Translations under genes and position numbers: made by a program
The notes under the pieces: model-generated
The model's database searches: none
The model's input: only the letters and a program-made list of their open reading frames with translations
What the model was told of the DNA's origin: nothing
NCBI RefSeq assembly: GCF_003943465.1
Contig: NZ_RJPR01000002.1
Span: 266,710-330,709 of the forward strand
DNA from: Streptococcus cristatus
Lineage (GTDB): Bacteria; Bacillota; Bacilli; Lactobacillales; Streptococcaceae
Length of the DNA: 64,000 nucleotides
Reading direction: 5' to 3'
Shown here: in pieces, positions 41,549-52,611 of the stretch
Layout: the number at the start of each line of letters is the position of its first letter
Position numbering within the stretch: the stretch's first letter is position 1

Positions 41549-41570
41549 AAAAAAGCGCCGACTCGGTCGC
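41549..41570 (-). terminator. Attenuator-like hairpin in the helicase leader
   Basis: Minus strand GCGACCGAGTCGGCGC (41555-41570) folds into a 3+3 bp stem with one bulge, followed by TTTTTT. It lies about 50-60 nt after the promoter and 160 nt before the helicase ATG, so it could end most transcripts early. A stable stem GGTGGCTTCGCACC lies closer to the start. Confidence 0.55.
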
Positions 41571-41613
41571 TAGTTCCCACTGAATAGAAAAACTGTATTT
41601 CTGCAACTAATCT

Positions 41614-41619
41614 AGTATA
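41614..41619 (-). promoter_or_regulatory. Extended -10 promoter of the DEAD-box helicase gene
   Basis: TGTGGTATACT on the minus strand gives a TG-extended -10 (TATACT at 41614-41619). No good -35 is seen at the right distance. The leader to the ATG is about 215 nt. A repeat-like pair (ATACTC near 41443, GAGAGTAT near 41497) lies in the leader. Confidence 0.5.
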
Positions 41620-41747
41620 CCACAAAAGCACCTAAAAAGATAGGACTTGGCTGTAAAATATTTTATTAGAGATTCTTTTGTAAAAAATGAAAACTTGAAA
41701 ATTATTTTCAAAAATAATATAATCTATAAAGAAGAAAGGAGACAGGT

Positions 41748-42128
41748 ATGAATAAATTTTTACGAGTGACTTTCATTTTACTGATCATAGCTATGCTGGG
41801 CGCAGCTATGATCCAGATTTTCCAGCCCCAGCTATTGGGAAATGAGTCCATCTACTGCCTAGCTCCCTACTGGCAGCGGGAAATAGGTTTCTGGAATCTG
41901 GCTATTCTGCCTTTAGTCATTGCCACCAACATGAAGTATGATTGGTTTTATCTGCGTATGACCTTGCTAGCACTGATTCTGGGCGGGCTGGGCTTTGGCA
42001 CCAACCATCTGCTAGGCTATCTGGAAAAGGCGAATCAAGCCAACCTACTGGGCTGGATTGAAAATTACCTACTCGTCTGCTGCTGGATCATCGGTTGGGT
42101 ATTAGAATCTAGAAAAGAGAAAAAGTGA
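41748..42128 (+). CDS. Small integral membrane protein, 126 residues
   Basis: A hydrophobic protein with about four transmembrane segments (residues 6-25, 45-62, 68-87, 98-118), starting MNKFLRVTFILLIIAMLG. Ribosome site GAAAGGAGAC. It stands alone between cshA and pyk, read rightwards. No family recognised; TM spacing and short loops do not point to an enzyme. A hairpin at 42245-42273 may end its message. Confidence 0.65.
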   Translation: MNKFLRVTFILLIIAMLGAAMIQIFQPQLLGNESIYCLAPYWQREIGFWNLAILPLVIATNMKYDWFYLRMTLLALILGGLGFGTNHLLGYLEKANQANLLGWIENYLLVCCWIIGWVLESRKEKK

Positions 42129-42187
42129 TATAGAGAGTATCCATTATTAACCAATAATATAACGATAATCCATAATTATCATCTTTA

Positions 42188-42273
42188 CACTATTGGTTCT
42201 TTGACTCCTTATTAACTGTGGTCGATTGAAAAGTCAAAAATCTGGAGAGGATAATAAGGATCTTCTCTTTTTT
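42188..42273 (+). ncRNA. Possible small RNA or repeated 3' element, copy A
   Basis: CACTATTGG then TTCTTTGACTCCTTATT (42188-42213) is followed by a terminator-like stem, GAGAGGAT with ATCTTCTC and six T (42245-42273). A related copy is at 63504-63629. There is no open frame in the 265 bases between the membrane protein and pyk. Promoter not identified, so it may only be the 3' end of the membrane-protein transcript. Confidence 0.3.
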
Positions 42274-42341
42274 GATATGCAAAATGATAATATTCTTATT
42301 TTGAAGTTTTTATAATTACAAAATAAAAAAAACTCTAGAAC

Positions 42342-42374
42342 AAAAAACAAACCGATAGAATGGATCTATCGGTT
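42342..42374 (-). terminator. Terminator after pyk
   Basis: AACCGATAGA (42365-42374 read leftwards) and TCTATCGGTT (42350-42359) form a perfect 10-bp stem followed on the minus strand by TGTTTTTT. It lies 20 nt past the pyk stop. Confidence 0.9.
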
Positions 42375-42394
42375 TTTGAATACTATGAAATAAA

Positions 42395-43900
42395 TTAACG
42401 TACTGTACGGATACGCATTGTGTTTGTACGAACCGCTTCGCCAAGTGGTACACCTGCAACGATAACGATATCGTCACCAGACTCAACAAGACCTGCTTCA
42501 ACTGCTTTACGTTCAGCAATTTCGAACATATCATCAGTTGATGAAGGTGCTTCTGTCAACATTGGGATAACACCCCAGTTCAACATCAAGCCACGTTCTG
42601 TCAATTCATCGAATGTCAATGCCAAGATATCAGCATTTGGACGGTATTTAGAGATTAAACGAGCAGTGTGACCAGTCTTAGTCAAAGTAACAATCAATTT
42701 GATATTCATTGAGTTTGTAGCATCTTTAACAGCTGAAGCCATAACTTCTGTCTTAGAGTTACGTTCGAAAGTATCTGAGTTCAAACGTCCGTATTCGTTA
42801 AGAAGAGTTTGAGCGTTCTTATCGATTGTAGCCATTGTAGTTACTGACTCAAGTGGGTATTTACCGTTTGCAGACTCACCTGAAAGCATTGTAGCGTCAG
42901 TTCCATCGATAACAGCGTTAAATACGTCTGATACTTCTGAACGAGTTGCACGTGGTTTTTCAGTCATTGTTTCAAGCATGTTTGTTGCTGTGATAACAAC
43001 TTTACCAGCTGCATTGACTTTAGTAATGATCATTTTTTGGTAAACTGGAACCATTTCGAATGGTACTTCGATACCCATGTCACCACGAGCGATCATGATA
43101 CCATCAGCAGCTTCAATGATTTCATCCAAGTTGTCGATACCTTGTTGGTTTTCGATTTTTGCAAACAATTGAACGTGACCGTTACCAGTTTCTTCACAGA
43201 TTGCACGAACTTCGTCGACGTCTTTTGCAGTACGTACGAATGAAATCGCAATAAAGTTGATACCTTGTTCAAGACCGAAACGGATATCATCGTTATCGCG
43301 CTCAGCAAGTGCTGGAAAAGGAATTTTAGTGTTTGGGATGTTTACACCTTTCTGCTTAGCAATGATACCGTCATTTTCAACGACTACTTCAAATTCACGA
43401 GTTGCATCGTCTTTTGCGAAAACACGAAGACCAAGTTTACCATCGTCAACCAATACTTGGTGACCAACTTCCACATCATCGTAGATATCAAGGGCACCAG
43501 CAACGTTCAAAGCAATCACTTCACGAGTTGATTTGATTCCTTGTTTAGTTGCAACGCGGATCTTTTCACCAGTTTTGTATGAATACTCTTTTGCGTCACC
43601 TTCGAACAATTCTGTACGGATTTCTGGACCTTTAGTGTCAAGAAGGAAACCAACTTTTTTACCAGCGATTTCTTCCGCACGTTTAACAGTTGCCATACGC
43701 TCACCTTGTTCTTGGTGGTCACCGTGTGAGAAGTTGAAACGGAAAGTGTTTGCTCCTGCTTCAATTAATTTTGCAATATTTTGAGCTGAAGCTTCAACGT
43801 CCAGTTTTTCACCCCAGTATCCGTCTTCACCGAATTTTTTACCGCCACGGATTTCTACCGCAGGACCTAAAGTTGCAACGATTTTTACGCGTTTGTTCAT
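42395..43900 (-). CDS. pyk: Pyruvate kinase
   Basis: A 501-residue pyruvate kinase: phosphoenolpyruvate to pyruvate with ATP formation. N-terminal MNKRVKIVATLGPAVE, active-site IENQQGIDNLDEII and MIARGDMGIEVPFEMVPVYQ (about residues 251-285), KVVITATNMLETMTEKPRAT (about 305-324) and the C-terminal allosteric domain are complete. It follows pfkA by 52 nt in the same direction, the normal lactic acid bacteria arrangement, so both are co-expressed. Codon use is strongly biased, as expected for a very highly expressed gene. Confidence 0.97.
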   Translation of the reverse strand: MNKRVKIVATLGPAVEIRGGKKFGEDGYWGEKLDVEASAQNIAKLIEAGANTFRFNFSHGDHQEQGERMATVKRAEEIAGKKVGFLLDTKGPEIRTELFEGDAKEYSYKTGEKIRVATKQGIKSTREVIALNVAGALDIYDDVEVGHQVLVDDGKLGLRVFAKDDATREFEVVVENDGIIAKQKGVNIPNTKIPFPALAERDNDDIRFGLEQGINFIAISFVRTAKDVDEVRAICEETGNGHVQLFAKIENQQGIDNLDEIIEAADGIMIARGDMGIEVPFEMVPVYQKMIITKVNAAGKVVITATNMLETMTEKPRATRSEVSDVFNAVIDGTDATMLSGESANGKYPLESVTTMATIDKNAQTLLNEYGRLNSDTFERNSKTEVMASAVKDATNSMNIKLIVTLTKTGHTARLISKYRPNADILALTFDELTERGLMLNWGVIPMLTEAPSSTDDMFEIAERKAVEAGLVESGDDIVIVAGVPLGEAVRTNTMRIRTVR

Positions 43901-43952
43901 GATATTAAGAAACTCCTTCTACTATTTGGGGATTTCACCCCTGATTGACCAA

Positions 43953-44987
<1,035 letters not shown>

Positions 44988-45002
44988 TTAACATTCTTAT
45001 AG

Positions 45003-45008
45003 ATTATA
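45003..45008 (-). promoter_or_regulatory. Extended -10 promoter of pfkA-pyk
   Basis: TGTGGTATAAT on the minus strand gives TG-extended -10 TATAAT (45003-45008), 40 nt upstream of the pfkA ATG. No consensus -35 is present at 17 bp. Confidence 0.6.
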
Positions 45009-45047
45009 CCACAATCAGAATAAAAATTCTCTTATTTTCCTGATTTT

Positions 45048-48000
45048 TTACCGAAAAACCGTTTTCATGCTGTAATTTTCTAGTTCAGCTTGAAGTTGGT
45101 CTGATTTTTGAACTTGAAAGCCTGATGCAGGAACCGTTTTCTTGTCATTCTCATAGCGTAGCACCACGGGAATATCCCCAGGGTATCGCTGCAGGATCTC
45201 CGCAATATGCCTGTCGTGACTAGAGTCAGCCAATTGGATCCAAAAGCGTTCTGAGCTTGCTTTCTCCACCTCTGCTAGAACCATCTGTAGTCGGCCATCC
45301 CTCTCCTGAATTTTTCCAGTCAGATAGTAATAGCCTTTTTCTTGGATTAGTTGAGCAAAGCGGCGATAAACTTCAGGGAATAAAGTAACATCTAACTTTT
45401 TCTTGGTATCCGTCACTTGCATAAAGGCCATGTTTTCACCATTTTTTGTGCGAATAACCTTGATAGACTGGACTTCAACTAGAATGGTCGCCTTACTATT
45501 TTCCGCCAACTCTTCAATCCAGACAAAAGAACGATCGGCTTTCTTGGCTAGGCTAATGAGCGGGTGATCACTAAGGCCAATTCCAATCAAGGCTTGCTCC
45601 TGCTCAAACTTTTCTGCAGCAGTAAAATCCTCGGCATCCGTCCATGAATAGCTAGTATCAGCAAATAAACTCCCCAACTCATCCGCAAAGATAAAAAGAT
45701 TCGGTAGATTGAGTAAAATCTTCTGCCGATTGGGCTCAAAAACATCAAAGAGCCCCAATTGCACCAAAGGACTTAAAAGCGGCAATTTATGATAACTCTG
45801 AGGCAAGCGTAAAATGAAATCTTCCACACTGCTAAAGGGATTTTTTTGACGCTCTTCTATGATCCAGAAAGCAAAATCCCTTGGCAAGCCCTTGATATTT
45901 TTCAGGCCAAGATAGATTTTCCGCTCCTGAAACTTATCTTTATAGGGAATGTTGTGGATGGTCAATGGAGCCAGTTCGAAGCCAAATCCAAGTGCATCCG
46001 TGATATAGTCCGAGCTCGAGTAGTTTAGCATAACATCAAAGAAGATGTCTGGATAGTGAGCCTTGAAATAGGCCAACTGAAAAGCTAGAGCCGAGTAAGC
46101 ATAGGCATGACTGCGGTTGAAGCCATAACCGGCAAATTTCTCCATGACCGCAAAGACTTCCTTGGCTTTAGTCTCTGAGTGCCCCAATTTGACAGCTCCC
46201 CTAACGAATTCTTCCTCCATTTTATGCATTTCAGCAGCATTTTTCTTGCCCATTGCTCGCCGTAAAATATCGGCCTTCCCCAGACTAAAGCCACCAAAGC
46301 GCTGGGCGACCTGCATGACCTGCTCTTGGTAAAGCATGATACCATAGGTTGGTGCCAAGATATCCTCCAAGCTCTGATCAATCATCTCCACGCGCTCGCG
46401 ACCATGCTTGCGCTTAACAAAGTTATCAATATAATCACTTGCTCCAGGACGATTGAGAGAGGTGGTAGCTACTACTTCTTCAAACTTTACAGGTTGGACT
46501 CTTTTCAAAAGACTGATGGCACCCGCTTGTTCAAACTGGAAAATACCCTTGGTATTGCCCGCTGCAAAGAGGCGTAGAGTTTCCTCGTCCTCCAAGTCAA
46601 TGCGAGCAATATCAATATCAACTCCGTATTTGTCTAGAGCCGCTTCTTTCATCCGCTGGACAAAGGTTAAATTGCGCAGGCCCAGAAAGTCCATCTTAAG
46701 CAGTCCATTACTTTCCACACCGTGGGCATCGTACTGGGTGAGATACATATCCTCCCCGTATTTTAAGGGGATTTGATTGGTCAAATCATCGTCACTCATG
46801 ACGACACCTGCCGCATGGATTGAGGTCTGGCGCGGATTTCCTTCGATTTTCTTGGCAATTTCAAAGGCCTTCTGATATTCTAGCTTACTATTGATAATCT
46901 GACGAAAGGCTATATTTCGCTCATAAGCAGTGGTTAAGTTGTCTCGAAAGCCAATTTTTTTGGTCATATTGGTCAGCTCGTACTCTGGCAAACCAAAGCG
47001 CTTAAAGACATCTCGGATGGCCTGCTTAGCCCCAAAGGTTGAGTAGGTCACAATCTGGGCTGCATGCATGCTACCATAACGATCTCGGACATAGCGGATA
47101 AACTCCGGTCGATACACATCGGGAATATCAATATCAATATCGGGCATGGTATAGCGCTCTAGATTTAGGAAACGTTCAAACAGCAGATTCTTTTCTACGG
47201 GATCAATGCCTGTAATTTCCAAAGCATAGGCTACTAAACTGCCAACTGCAGAGCCACGTCCCATCCCCATGTAATAACCTTGACTGCGGCCAAAGCGCAG
47301 CAAATCCCAGACAATAAGGAAATAATCATCAAAGCCCATCTGATGAATGACATCCAGTTCCTGATCCAGCCTTGCTTGATAGACTTCACCTGCAAGTCCT
47401 CGCTTGGCTAATCCTGCCTCAGCTAACTCCCGCAGCTCCTCTACAGCAGGACGCTCAGGATTGAAGCGCGGAAGCTTCAACTCGGTGTTGATTTCATAGT
47501 GAACATCAGCTATCAATTGTTCCAAATTGGGCAAACTCTCTGGAAAGTTTTCAGCGAAAACTTCCTCTAAAGATTCTGGCGCTAATAAAAACTCATGGCT
47601 CGACAGATGACCGACCTCTCGCAAGCTGATATTGCCCCGAATCGCCCTCAACATCTGCAAGGTTTCCAAGTCTCCCTGCTCAAAATAACGAACCGTATGT
47701 AAGGGCAGGACTGACCTAGTCAATTCCTGCCTAGGCGTATCTGGAAAGACCCCAACATAAAAGTCTAAACCAAGATCTAGTTGATCCACGCCCTCAAAAA
47801 TTGGCACAATCAGAGCCAGCCCCTTAAAAAGATGTTGAAAGTCTTCCCAATTTTGACGATTCATCATTTTCAAAGTCGAAATCTTCATCAAATTGCGATA
47901 GCCCTGACTATCCAAAGCCAAGAGTCTCAAATTGAGAGGATTTCCATCTTTATAAATTTCCATCTCTAGACCTAGCAAGGGCTGAAGTCCTGTCGCTTTT

Positions 48001-48158
48001 GCCTCCTCTAGAAAATGATAAGCCCCATAAAGATTGTCCACATCCATCATACCCAGACTTTTGTAGCCCAAGTCCTTGGCCCGTTGAACATATTTTTTGA
48101 TAGAGACTAAACTATCCATAAAGCTATAAACAGTCTTGGTATCTAGTTGTGTAATCAC
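45048..48158 (-). CDS. dnaE: DNA polymerase III alpha subunit DnaE
   Basis: A 1036-residue DnaE-type polymerase of Firmicutes, used with PolC for lagging-strand start. The PHP domain is at the N-terminus, but its first HxH metal motif is replaced by QLDTKTVYS, so it is probably inactive as exonuclease. The polymerase core has GMGRGSAVGSLVAYAL (about residues 295-310) and the catalytic Asp pair in MPDIDIDIPD (about 336-345). After the helix-hairpin-helix region there is an OB fold (ATILVEVQSIKVIRTKNGEN, about 900). It is read leftwards, 84 nt upstream of pfkA, and a terminator between them is not evident. Confidence 0.96.
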   Translation of the reverse strand: MITQLDTKTVYSFMDSLVSIKKYVQRAKDLGYKSLGMMDVDNLYGAYHFLEEAKATGLQPLLGLEMEIYKDGNPLNLRLLALDSQGYRNLMKISTLKMMNRQNWEDFQHLFKGLALIVPIFEGVDQLDLGLDFYVGVFPDTPRQELTRSVLPLHTVRYFEQGDLETLQMLRAIRGNISLREVGHLSSHEFLLAPESLEEVFAENFPESLPNLEQLIADVHYEINTELKLPRFNPERPAVEELRELAEAGLAKRGLAGEVYQARLDQELDVIHQMGFDDYFLIVWDLLRFGRSQGYYMGMGRGSAVGSLVAYALEITGIDPVEKNLLFERFLNLERYTMPDIDIDIPDVYRPEFIRYVRDRYGSMHAAQIVTYSTFGAKQAIRDVFKRFGLPEYELTNMTKKIGFRDNLTTAYERNIAFRQIINSKLEYQKAFEIAKKIEGNPRQTSIHAAGVVMSDDDLTNQIPLKYGEDMYLTQYDAHGVESNGLLKMDFLGLRNLTFVQRMKEAALDKYGVDIDIARIDLEDEETLRLFAAGNTKGIFQFEQAGAISLLKRVQPVKFEEVVATTSLNRPGASDYIDNFVKRKHGRERVEMIDQSLEDILAPTYGIMLYQEQVMQVAQRFGGFSLGKADILRRAMGKKNAAEMHKMEEEFVRGAVKLGHSETKAKEVFAVMEKFAGYGFNRSHAYAYSALAFQLAYFKAHYPDIFFDVMLNYSSSDYITDALGFGFELAPLTIHNIPYKDKFQERKIYLGLKNIKGLPRDFAFWIIEERQKNPFSSVEDFILRLPQSYHKLPLLSPLVQLGLFDVFEPNRQKILLNLPNLFIFADELGSLFADTSYSWTDAEDFTAAEKFEQEQALIGIGLSDHPLISLAKKADRSFVWIEELAENSKATILVEVQSIKVIRTKNGENMAFMQVTDTKKKLDVTLFPEVYRRFAQLIQEKGYYYLTGKIQERDGRLQMVLAEVEKASSERFWIQLADSSHDRHIAEILQRYPGDIPVVLRYENDKKTVPASGFQVQKSDQLQAELENYSMKTVFR

Positions 48159-48482
48159 AAAATTCTCCTTGATACAGCTACGATAAATGATGCCTACTAA
48201 TAAAAAGAAGACAGAAAAAATGCGTTTCCACTTCTTTATTTTTACATTTTATCTGAAAATCTATGCCAAATCTTGGCTAACTCCTGACCTCTTCATTCCT
48301 ATCAGTTAAGCATATTGGACAAGCAATGATTTTCAACATTCCTGCTTCTATTATACCTAAATTTCTGTAAAGAAGAAACTCAGAGTCTCTTATATTCGGC
48401 GACCGTGTTTAACTAAAATAAAAAACGAGACAGAACTAAATTCTTTCAAAATTTAATTCTGTCCCATCCCGAATCAATTTTA
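48159..48482. other. Intergenic region dnaE-ccpA, no protein gene
   Basis: Besides the ccpA terminator there is a TATAAT box read leftwards near 48350-48355, the likely dnaE promoter, giving a leader of about 185 nt. That leader contains a 20-codon frame beginning MLKIIACPICLTDRNEEV with a moderate ribosome site. I see no repeat or stable structure other than the terminator. Confidence 0.35.
48420..48467 (-). terminator. Terminator after ccpA
   Basis: GGACAGAATTAAATT and AATTTAGTTCTGTCTCG pair over about 14 bp with one mismatch, followed by TTTTTT on the minus strand, 16 nt past the ccpA stop. Confidence 0.88.
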
Positions 48483-49487
48483 TTATTTACGAGTTGATTT
48501 GCGTTCATTGATCGTATGAGCTAGGAGGACTTCACGCTCTTCCAACTCTTCTTTATGCATAATCTTCGTCAGCATCCGCATACTAATCGCACCGATGTCA
48601 TACAGAGGTTGTCCGATAGTAGACAGATTAGGGCGAGTAAAGCGAGCAATTTGCGAATCATCGCTAGTAATGATTTCAAAGTCTTCAGGAATACGAACAC
48701 CTCGATCAGCCAAACCATTAAGCAAACCTGCTGCCAACTCATCTCCGGTCACAAAAGCCGCCGTTGCCTTTGAAGCAATCAGACGTTCAGCTAGATGATA
48801 ACCATCATCGTAGCTATACTTAGACTCGAAGACTAAGCCTTCGCTGTATGAAATTTTCTTGCCCTTCAGAGCTTCTTTGTAGCCAGACAAACGGATTTTA
48901 CCATTGATATCATCTACCAAAGGACCGCTGACAAAAGCAATTTTCTTGTTGCGCTTAGCCAATAGTTCCACAGCATCAACCGTTGCCTGTCTATAATCAA
49001 TATTGACACTTGGTAACTGATGTTCTACATCCACCGTGCCCGCTAGAACCACTGGTGTCCGTGAACGTGAAAACTCTGAGCGAATTTTCTCTGTCAGATG
49101 GTAACCCATAAAAATAATACCATCTACTTGCTTAGAGAAAAGGGTATTAACAACCGAAACTTCCTTGTCATCATCTTCATCGCTGTTTGCCAGGACGATA
49201 TTGTACTTATACATTTCAGCAATATCATCAATCCCTTTGGCTAAAGTAGAGAAGTAACTATTCGTGATATTAGGAATTACAACACCAACAGTGGTCGTCT
49301 TTTTGCTGGCCAAACCACGGGCAACTGCATTAGGACGATAGTCAAGACGTTCAATTACTTCTAGTACTTTTTTTCGTGTATTTTCTTTTACATTCTTGTT
49401 ACCATTTACAACTCGGCTGACTGTCGCCATTGAAACTCCCGCTTCACGGGCGACATCATAAATGGTTACTGTGTCGTCTGTGTTCAT
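48483..49487 (-). CDS. ccpA: Catabolite control protein A
   Basis: A 334-residue LacI-family regulator. HTH TIYDVAREAGVSMATVSRVV (about residues 8-27), hinge helix NAVARGLASKKTTTVGVVIP (about 53-72) and the HPr(Ser-P)-responsive core are complete. CcpA with HPr-Ser-P binds cre sites to repress secondary sugar genes. The perfect cre at 38512-38525 lies in this same window. Its own promoter carries a cre-like site, so it is probably autoregulated. Confidence 0.96.
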   Translation of the reverse strand: MNTDDTVTIYDVAREAGVSMATVSRVVNGNKNVKENTRKKVLEVIERLDYRPNAVARGLASKKTTTVGVVIPNITNSYFSTLAKGIDDIAEMYKYNIVLANSDEDDDKEVSVVNTLFSKQVDGIIFMGYHLTEKIRSEFSRSRTPVVLAGTVDVEHQLPSVNIDYRQATVDAVELLAKRNKKIAFVSGPLVDDINGKIRLSGYKEALKGKKISYSEGLVFESKYSYDDGYHLAERLIASKATAAFVTGDELAAGLLNGLADRGVRIPEDFEIITSDDSQIARFTRPNLSTIGQPLYDIGAISMRMLTKIMHKEELEEREVLLAHTINERKSTRK

Positions 49488-49539
49488 ATAGTTTCCTTTC
49501 TTTTGTTGAAAATATCGTTTTCATTTTTCTACACTTATC

Positions 49540-49568
49540 ATTGTATCACTAATTGTAAACACTTTCAA
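49540..49568 (-). promoter_or_regulatory. ccpA promoter with overlapping cre-like site
   Basis: Minus strand -35 TTGAAA (49563-49568), 17-bp spacer, TG-extended -10 TACAAT (49540-49545). TGTAAACACTTTCA (49554-49567) fits cre with one mismatch and overlaps the -35. A second partial site, TGAAAATATCGTTTTCA (49507-49523), lies in the leader. Confidence 0.75.
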
Positions 49569-49660
49569 GTATTTTAGCGCACAGATATGAAAACTTTTTC
49601 ATTTTTTATTTACACGAATCGCAGGAAATAGGTTATGGACTCAAAATGGTTTAAACTCAA

Positions 49661-49691
49661 TAAAAAATCGGCTCAGAAGCCGATTTTCTAT
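49661..49691 (-). terminator. Terminator after ppc
   Basis: AAAATCGGCT and AGCCGATTTT form a strong stem with CAGA in the loop, followed by T on the minus strand. It starts 27 nt past the ppc stop. Confidence 0.9.
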
Positions 49692-49717
49692 TAAGTTCTT
49701 TTAAAGCTCCTTGTGCA

Positions 49718-52564
49718 TCAACCAGAATTTCGTAGCCCTGTCGCAATTCCATTGATGGTAATGTGGATCAAACGTTCTTGTTCTGGTGAAAGTTCTCCTC
49801 GGCGCTGACGCTTGATCAGCTCAAGCTGGATATAATTCAAAACATTGAAATAAGGCATCCGATAGTTCAAACTATCCTTGAGATAGGCATTTTCTGCTAA
49901 GAGCTCGTCATGGCCTTCAATCGCTAAGATAACATCCTTCGTTAGCTGCCATTCGTCTAGGATTGTATTGAAAATATCGCGTACATTTTGGTCTTCACAA
50001 AGTTGCGCATATTCAAAGGCAATATTCATATTGGATTTGGATAGCACCATATCGACATTTGATAGGAGGGACTGGAAGAATGGCCATCTCTGATACATAA
50101 ATTGAAGGAAGGCAAGATTCTTTTCAGGATCTTCATCGATAAACTCTTTGAAGCTAGAGCCAACACCATACCAACCAGGGAACATAACCCGACTTTGAGA
50201 CCATGAGAAGACCCAAGGAATGGCTCTCAGACCGCCAATTTCAGTGATCGTTTTACGGGCCGCTGGACGAGAACCGATATTAAAGCTAGAAATAGCCTTA
50301 ATAGGACTAGACTCAAAGAAATAGTCGTAGAAACGTTCGTCGCCAAAGACTAGATCGCGATAGATTTGGTAGCTTCGATCGACCACTCGATCCATCACTC
50401 TCTCGTATTCATTGGTCGTATTACTATCACTCTTCTTATAGCTTATCATGCGGTTAATAGCCGCAGATACGAGCATTTCCAGATTATAGTAAGCAGCGTC
50501 CTTATTACCATATTTATTGCCGATAACCTCACCCTGCTCTGTCAGGCGGATACGATCATTGATACTTCGCAATGGTTGTGAAGTGATTGCCTCATAAGTT
50601 GGGCCACCGCCACGACCGACAGTTCCTCCACGACCATGGAAGAAGGTAATCTTGACGCCAAACTTATCACCGATAGCTGTCAGTTGTTGTTGAGCCTTGT
50701 AAAGTGTCCAACATGATGATAAATAGCCACCGTCCTTGTTACTGTCTGAGTAGCCCAGCATGATTTCTTGGTAGTTGTTTTTAGAAGCGATCCATTTTTG
50801 AGCAATTGGCAGAGATAGATATTTCTCCATAGTATCGCAGGAGTTATCCAAGTCCTCAATCGTTTCAAACAGAGGAACAATCTGCACACGCGCACCTTCT
50901 TCATCGATCAAGCCGACTTCCTTGAGCATAATTGCCAACTCTAGCAGATCTGATACGCTAGTCGAATGAGAAATAATATTTTGCTTGATAACATCTTCGC
51001 CAATCGCATCCTTAAGCTGACGAGCCGTCTTGAAAATCTCCAATTCTTTTTGTAGAAGTTCAGATTTAGGTGCATGAGTGGCTGACAGGATCCGTGGATC
51101 CTCCAGAAGCTGCTTGAGGAGAACTTGGCATTTTTCTTCCTCTGACAAGCTGCTGTAATCTTTTACGATATTAGCAGAAGCCAAGAGCTCCGCCACACAA
51201 GCCTCATGGACACTGGAATCCTGACGCATGTCAATGCTGGCCAAGAAGAAACCAAAAATGTCAACTGCTTGTAGCAATTCAGTAAGTTCTCCGGTCACCA
51301 GAGCTTGTCCATTGTGCTCCAGCAAAGAATCACGAATAACTAGAAGATCTTCCTTAAACTCTTGCGCATCTTTGTAAGATGGAAGTTGTTCTTTTCGTAA
51401 TTCATCTAAACTACCACTAAGTTTAGACTGGATATAATTTGGAATGATTTCTCTACCATTATGGCTGACCGAGGTAGCAGCATTTGCATGCAGGACTGCT
51501 TCAGCTTTATCAGCCAAACAATGCCCTTCACCGGAGAAATTACCTTCTTTCAGATAAAGTAAGGTCTGAATCAACTTGGACTGAATGTAATGAAAAGCAC
51601 GGCGATAAGGCTCATTTTCCCGATAAACAGACTTGTCGCTTGACAAAGCTGCCATCTTGGCTACAGCTTCACTTGTTTTTGAAAGATTAGTAGATAGGGA
51701 GAAGTTACGATAGAGCGTATAAACCTTGTCAATGTAGTAATTCAGAATAACTTCGCTCTGTACCGTCGCAGACAATTTCAGAGTTTCAGCGGTTACAAAT
51801 GGATTTCCATCACGGTCACCACCAATCCACATTCCCATGGTGATTGGTTTAGGATTTTCCAAATGGATTCCTTTTTCTTCTGCTAAGCGTTTATACTCTA
51901 GCATCAGGTTCGTGATTGCTTGAAGAAAAGAACTGTTATAGTATTCCATAACGTTAGTAATTTCATTGGTAACCTTAAGTTTCTTTTCCCGAATCATGTC
52001 GGTCTGCATCATCAGCTCGATATAGCGACGGAGATTGGCTAACCATTTCTTTTCGTTCACCAGACCAGCTTTAACATCACGATGCTGGCGCAACAGTGTG
52101 TGAATATGATTGGTCAAATCCAACATGGTCTTGCGCTGAACCTGAGTCGGATGAGCAGTCAAAACAGGAACAACATTTAGATTTTCCAAAATTTCCTGCG
52201 CATTTTCACGTGTTGAAACCAAATCAATTGTCGTAGAAAGCTTACCAAGGTAGTCTTGATCGATATTATTTTGATGATTGATCTCATAAGCCAAGTCAAC
52301 ATCTTCAGAAATATTGATGAGCAGAGGTAAAATAGCAAAATAGCGTGAGATATAGACCATATCATCCGTGGATAATTCTTCTACTACTGCTTTCAGCTCT
52401 TGGTATTTAGATTGAACTGCTAGTTCTTCAATCATGGAGATTTTAGCAAAAGTGTCAGGACTGAGAATATCCCGGGTAATATCTACCAACAAGTCCGTTA
52501 AAATAGAAACTTCTTCTCGAATCATTTCTTTATTGCTATAATTTTCTAATTTTGTAAATGACAT
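49718..52564 (-). CDS. ppc: Phosphoenolpyruvate carboxylase
   Basis: A 948-residue PEP carboxylase making oxaloacetate from PEP and bicarbonate. The first active-site signature [17 protein letters not shown] (about residues 131-147, catalytic His) and second [15 protein letters not shown] (about 640-654) are complete, and [14 protein letters not shown] is also seen. The protein ends with the conserved [11 protein letters not shown]. Streptococci use it to make aspartate family amino acids because they lack a full TCA cycle. It lies 47 nt downstream of ftsW, in the same direction, with read-through likely. Confidence 0.97.
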   Translation of the reverse strand: MSFTKLENYSNKEMIREEVSILTDLLVDITRDILSPDTFAKISMIEELAVQSKYQELKAVVEELSTDDMVYISRYFAILPLLINISEDVDLAYEINHQNNIDQDYLGKLSTTIDLVSTRENAQEILENLNVVPVLTAHPTQVQRKTMLDLTNHIHTLLRQHRDVKAGLVNEKKWLANLRRYIELMMQTDMIREKKLKVTNEITNVMEYYNSSFLQAITNLMLEYKRLAEEKGIHLENPKPITMGMWIGGDRDGNPFVTAETLKLSATVQSEVILNYYIDKVYTLYRNFSLSTNLSKTSEAVAKMAALSSDKSVYRENEPYRRAFHYIQSKLIQTLLYLKEGNFSGEGHCLADKAEAVLHANAATSVSHNGREIIPNYIQSKLSGSLDELRKEQLPSYKDAQEFKEDLLVIRDSLLEHNGQALVTGELTELLQAVDIFGFFLASIDMRQDSSVHEACVAELLASANIVKDYSSLSEEEKCQVLLKQLLEDPRILSATHAPKSELLQKELEIFKTARQLKDAIGEDVIKQNIISHSTSVSDLLELAIMLKEVGLIDEEGARVQIVPLFETIEDLDNSCDTMEKYLSLPIAQKWIASKNNYQEIMLGYSDSNKDGGYLSSCWTLYKAQQQLTAIGDKFGVKITFFHGRGGTVGRGGGPTYEAITSQPLRSINDRIRLTEQGEVIGNKYGNKDAAYYNLEMLVSAAINRMISYKKSDSNTTNEYERVMDRVVDRSYQIYRDLVFGDERFYDYFFESSPIKAISSFNIGSRPAARKTITEIGGLRAIPWVFSWSQSRVMFPGWYGVGSSFKEFIDEDPEKNLAFLQFMYQRWPFFQSLLSNVDMVLSKSNMNIAFEYAQLCEDQNVRDIFNTILDEWQLTKDVILAIEGHDELLAENAYLKDSLNYRMPYFNVLNYIQLELIKRQRRGELSPEQERLIHITINGIATGLRNSG

Positions 52565-52611
52565 TATTTACACCTTTCTATTGTTGAAGAGCTAACATAC
52601 AAGAAGATCTT

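Noticed and set aside
41555..41570. CCGAGTCGG hairpin followed by T run resembles the 3' end of a Cas9 tracrRNA
   Set aside because: Only nine core bases match, there is no anti-repeat, CRISPR array or cas gene in the window, and it lies in the leader of a helicase gene. An attenuator or terminator explains it better.
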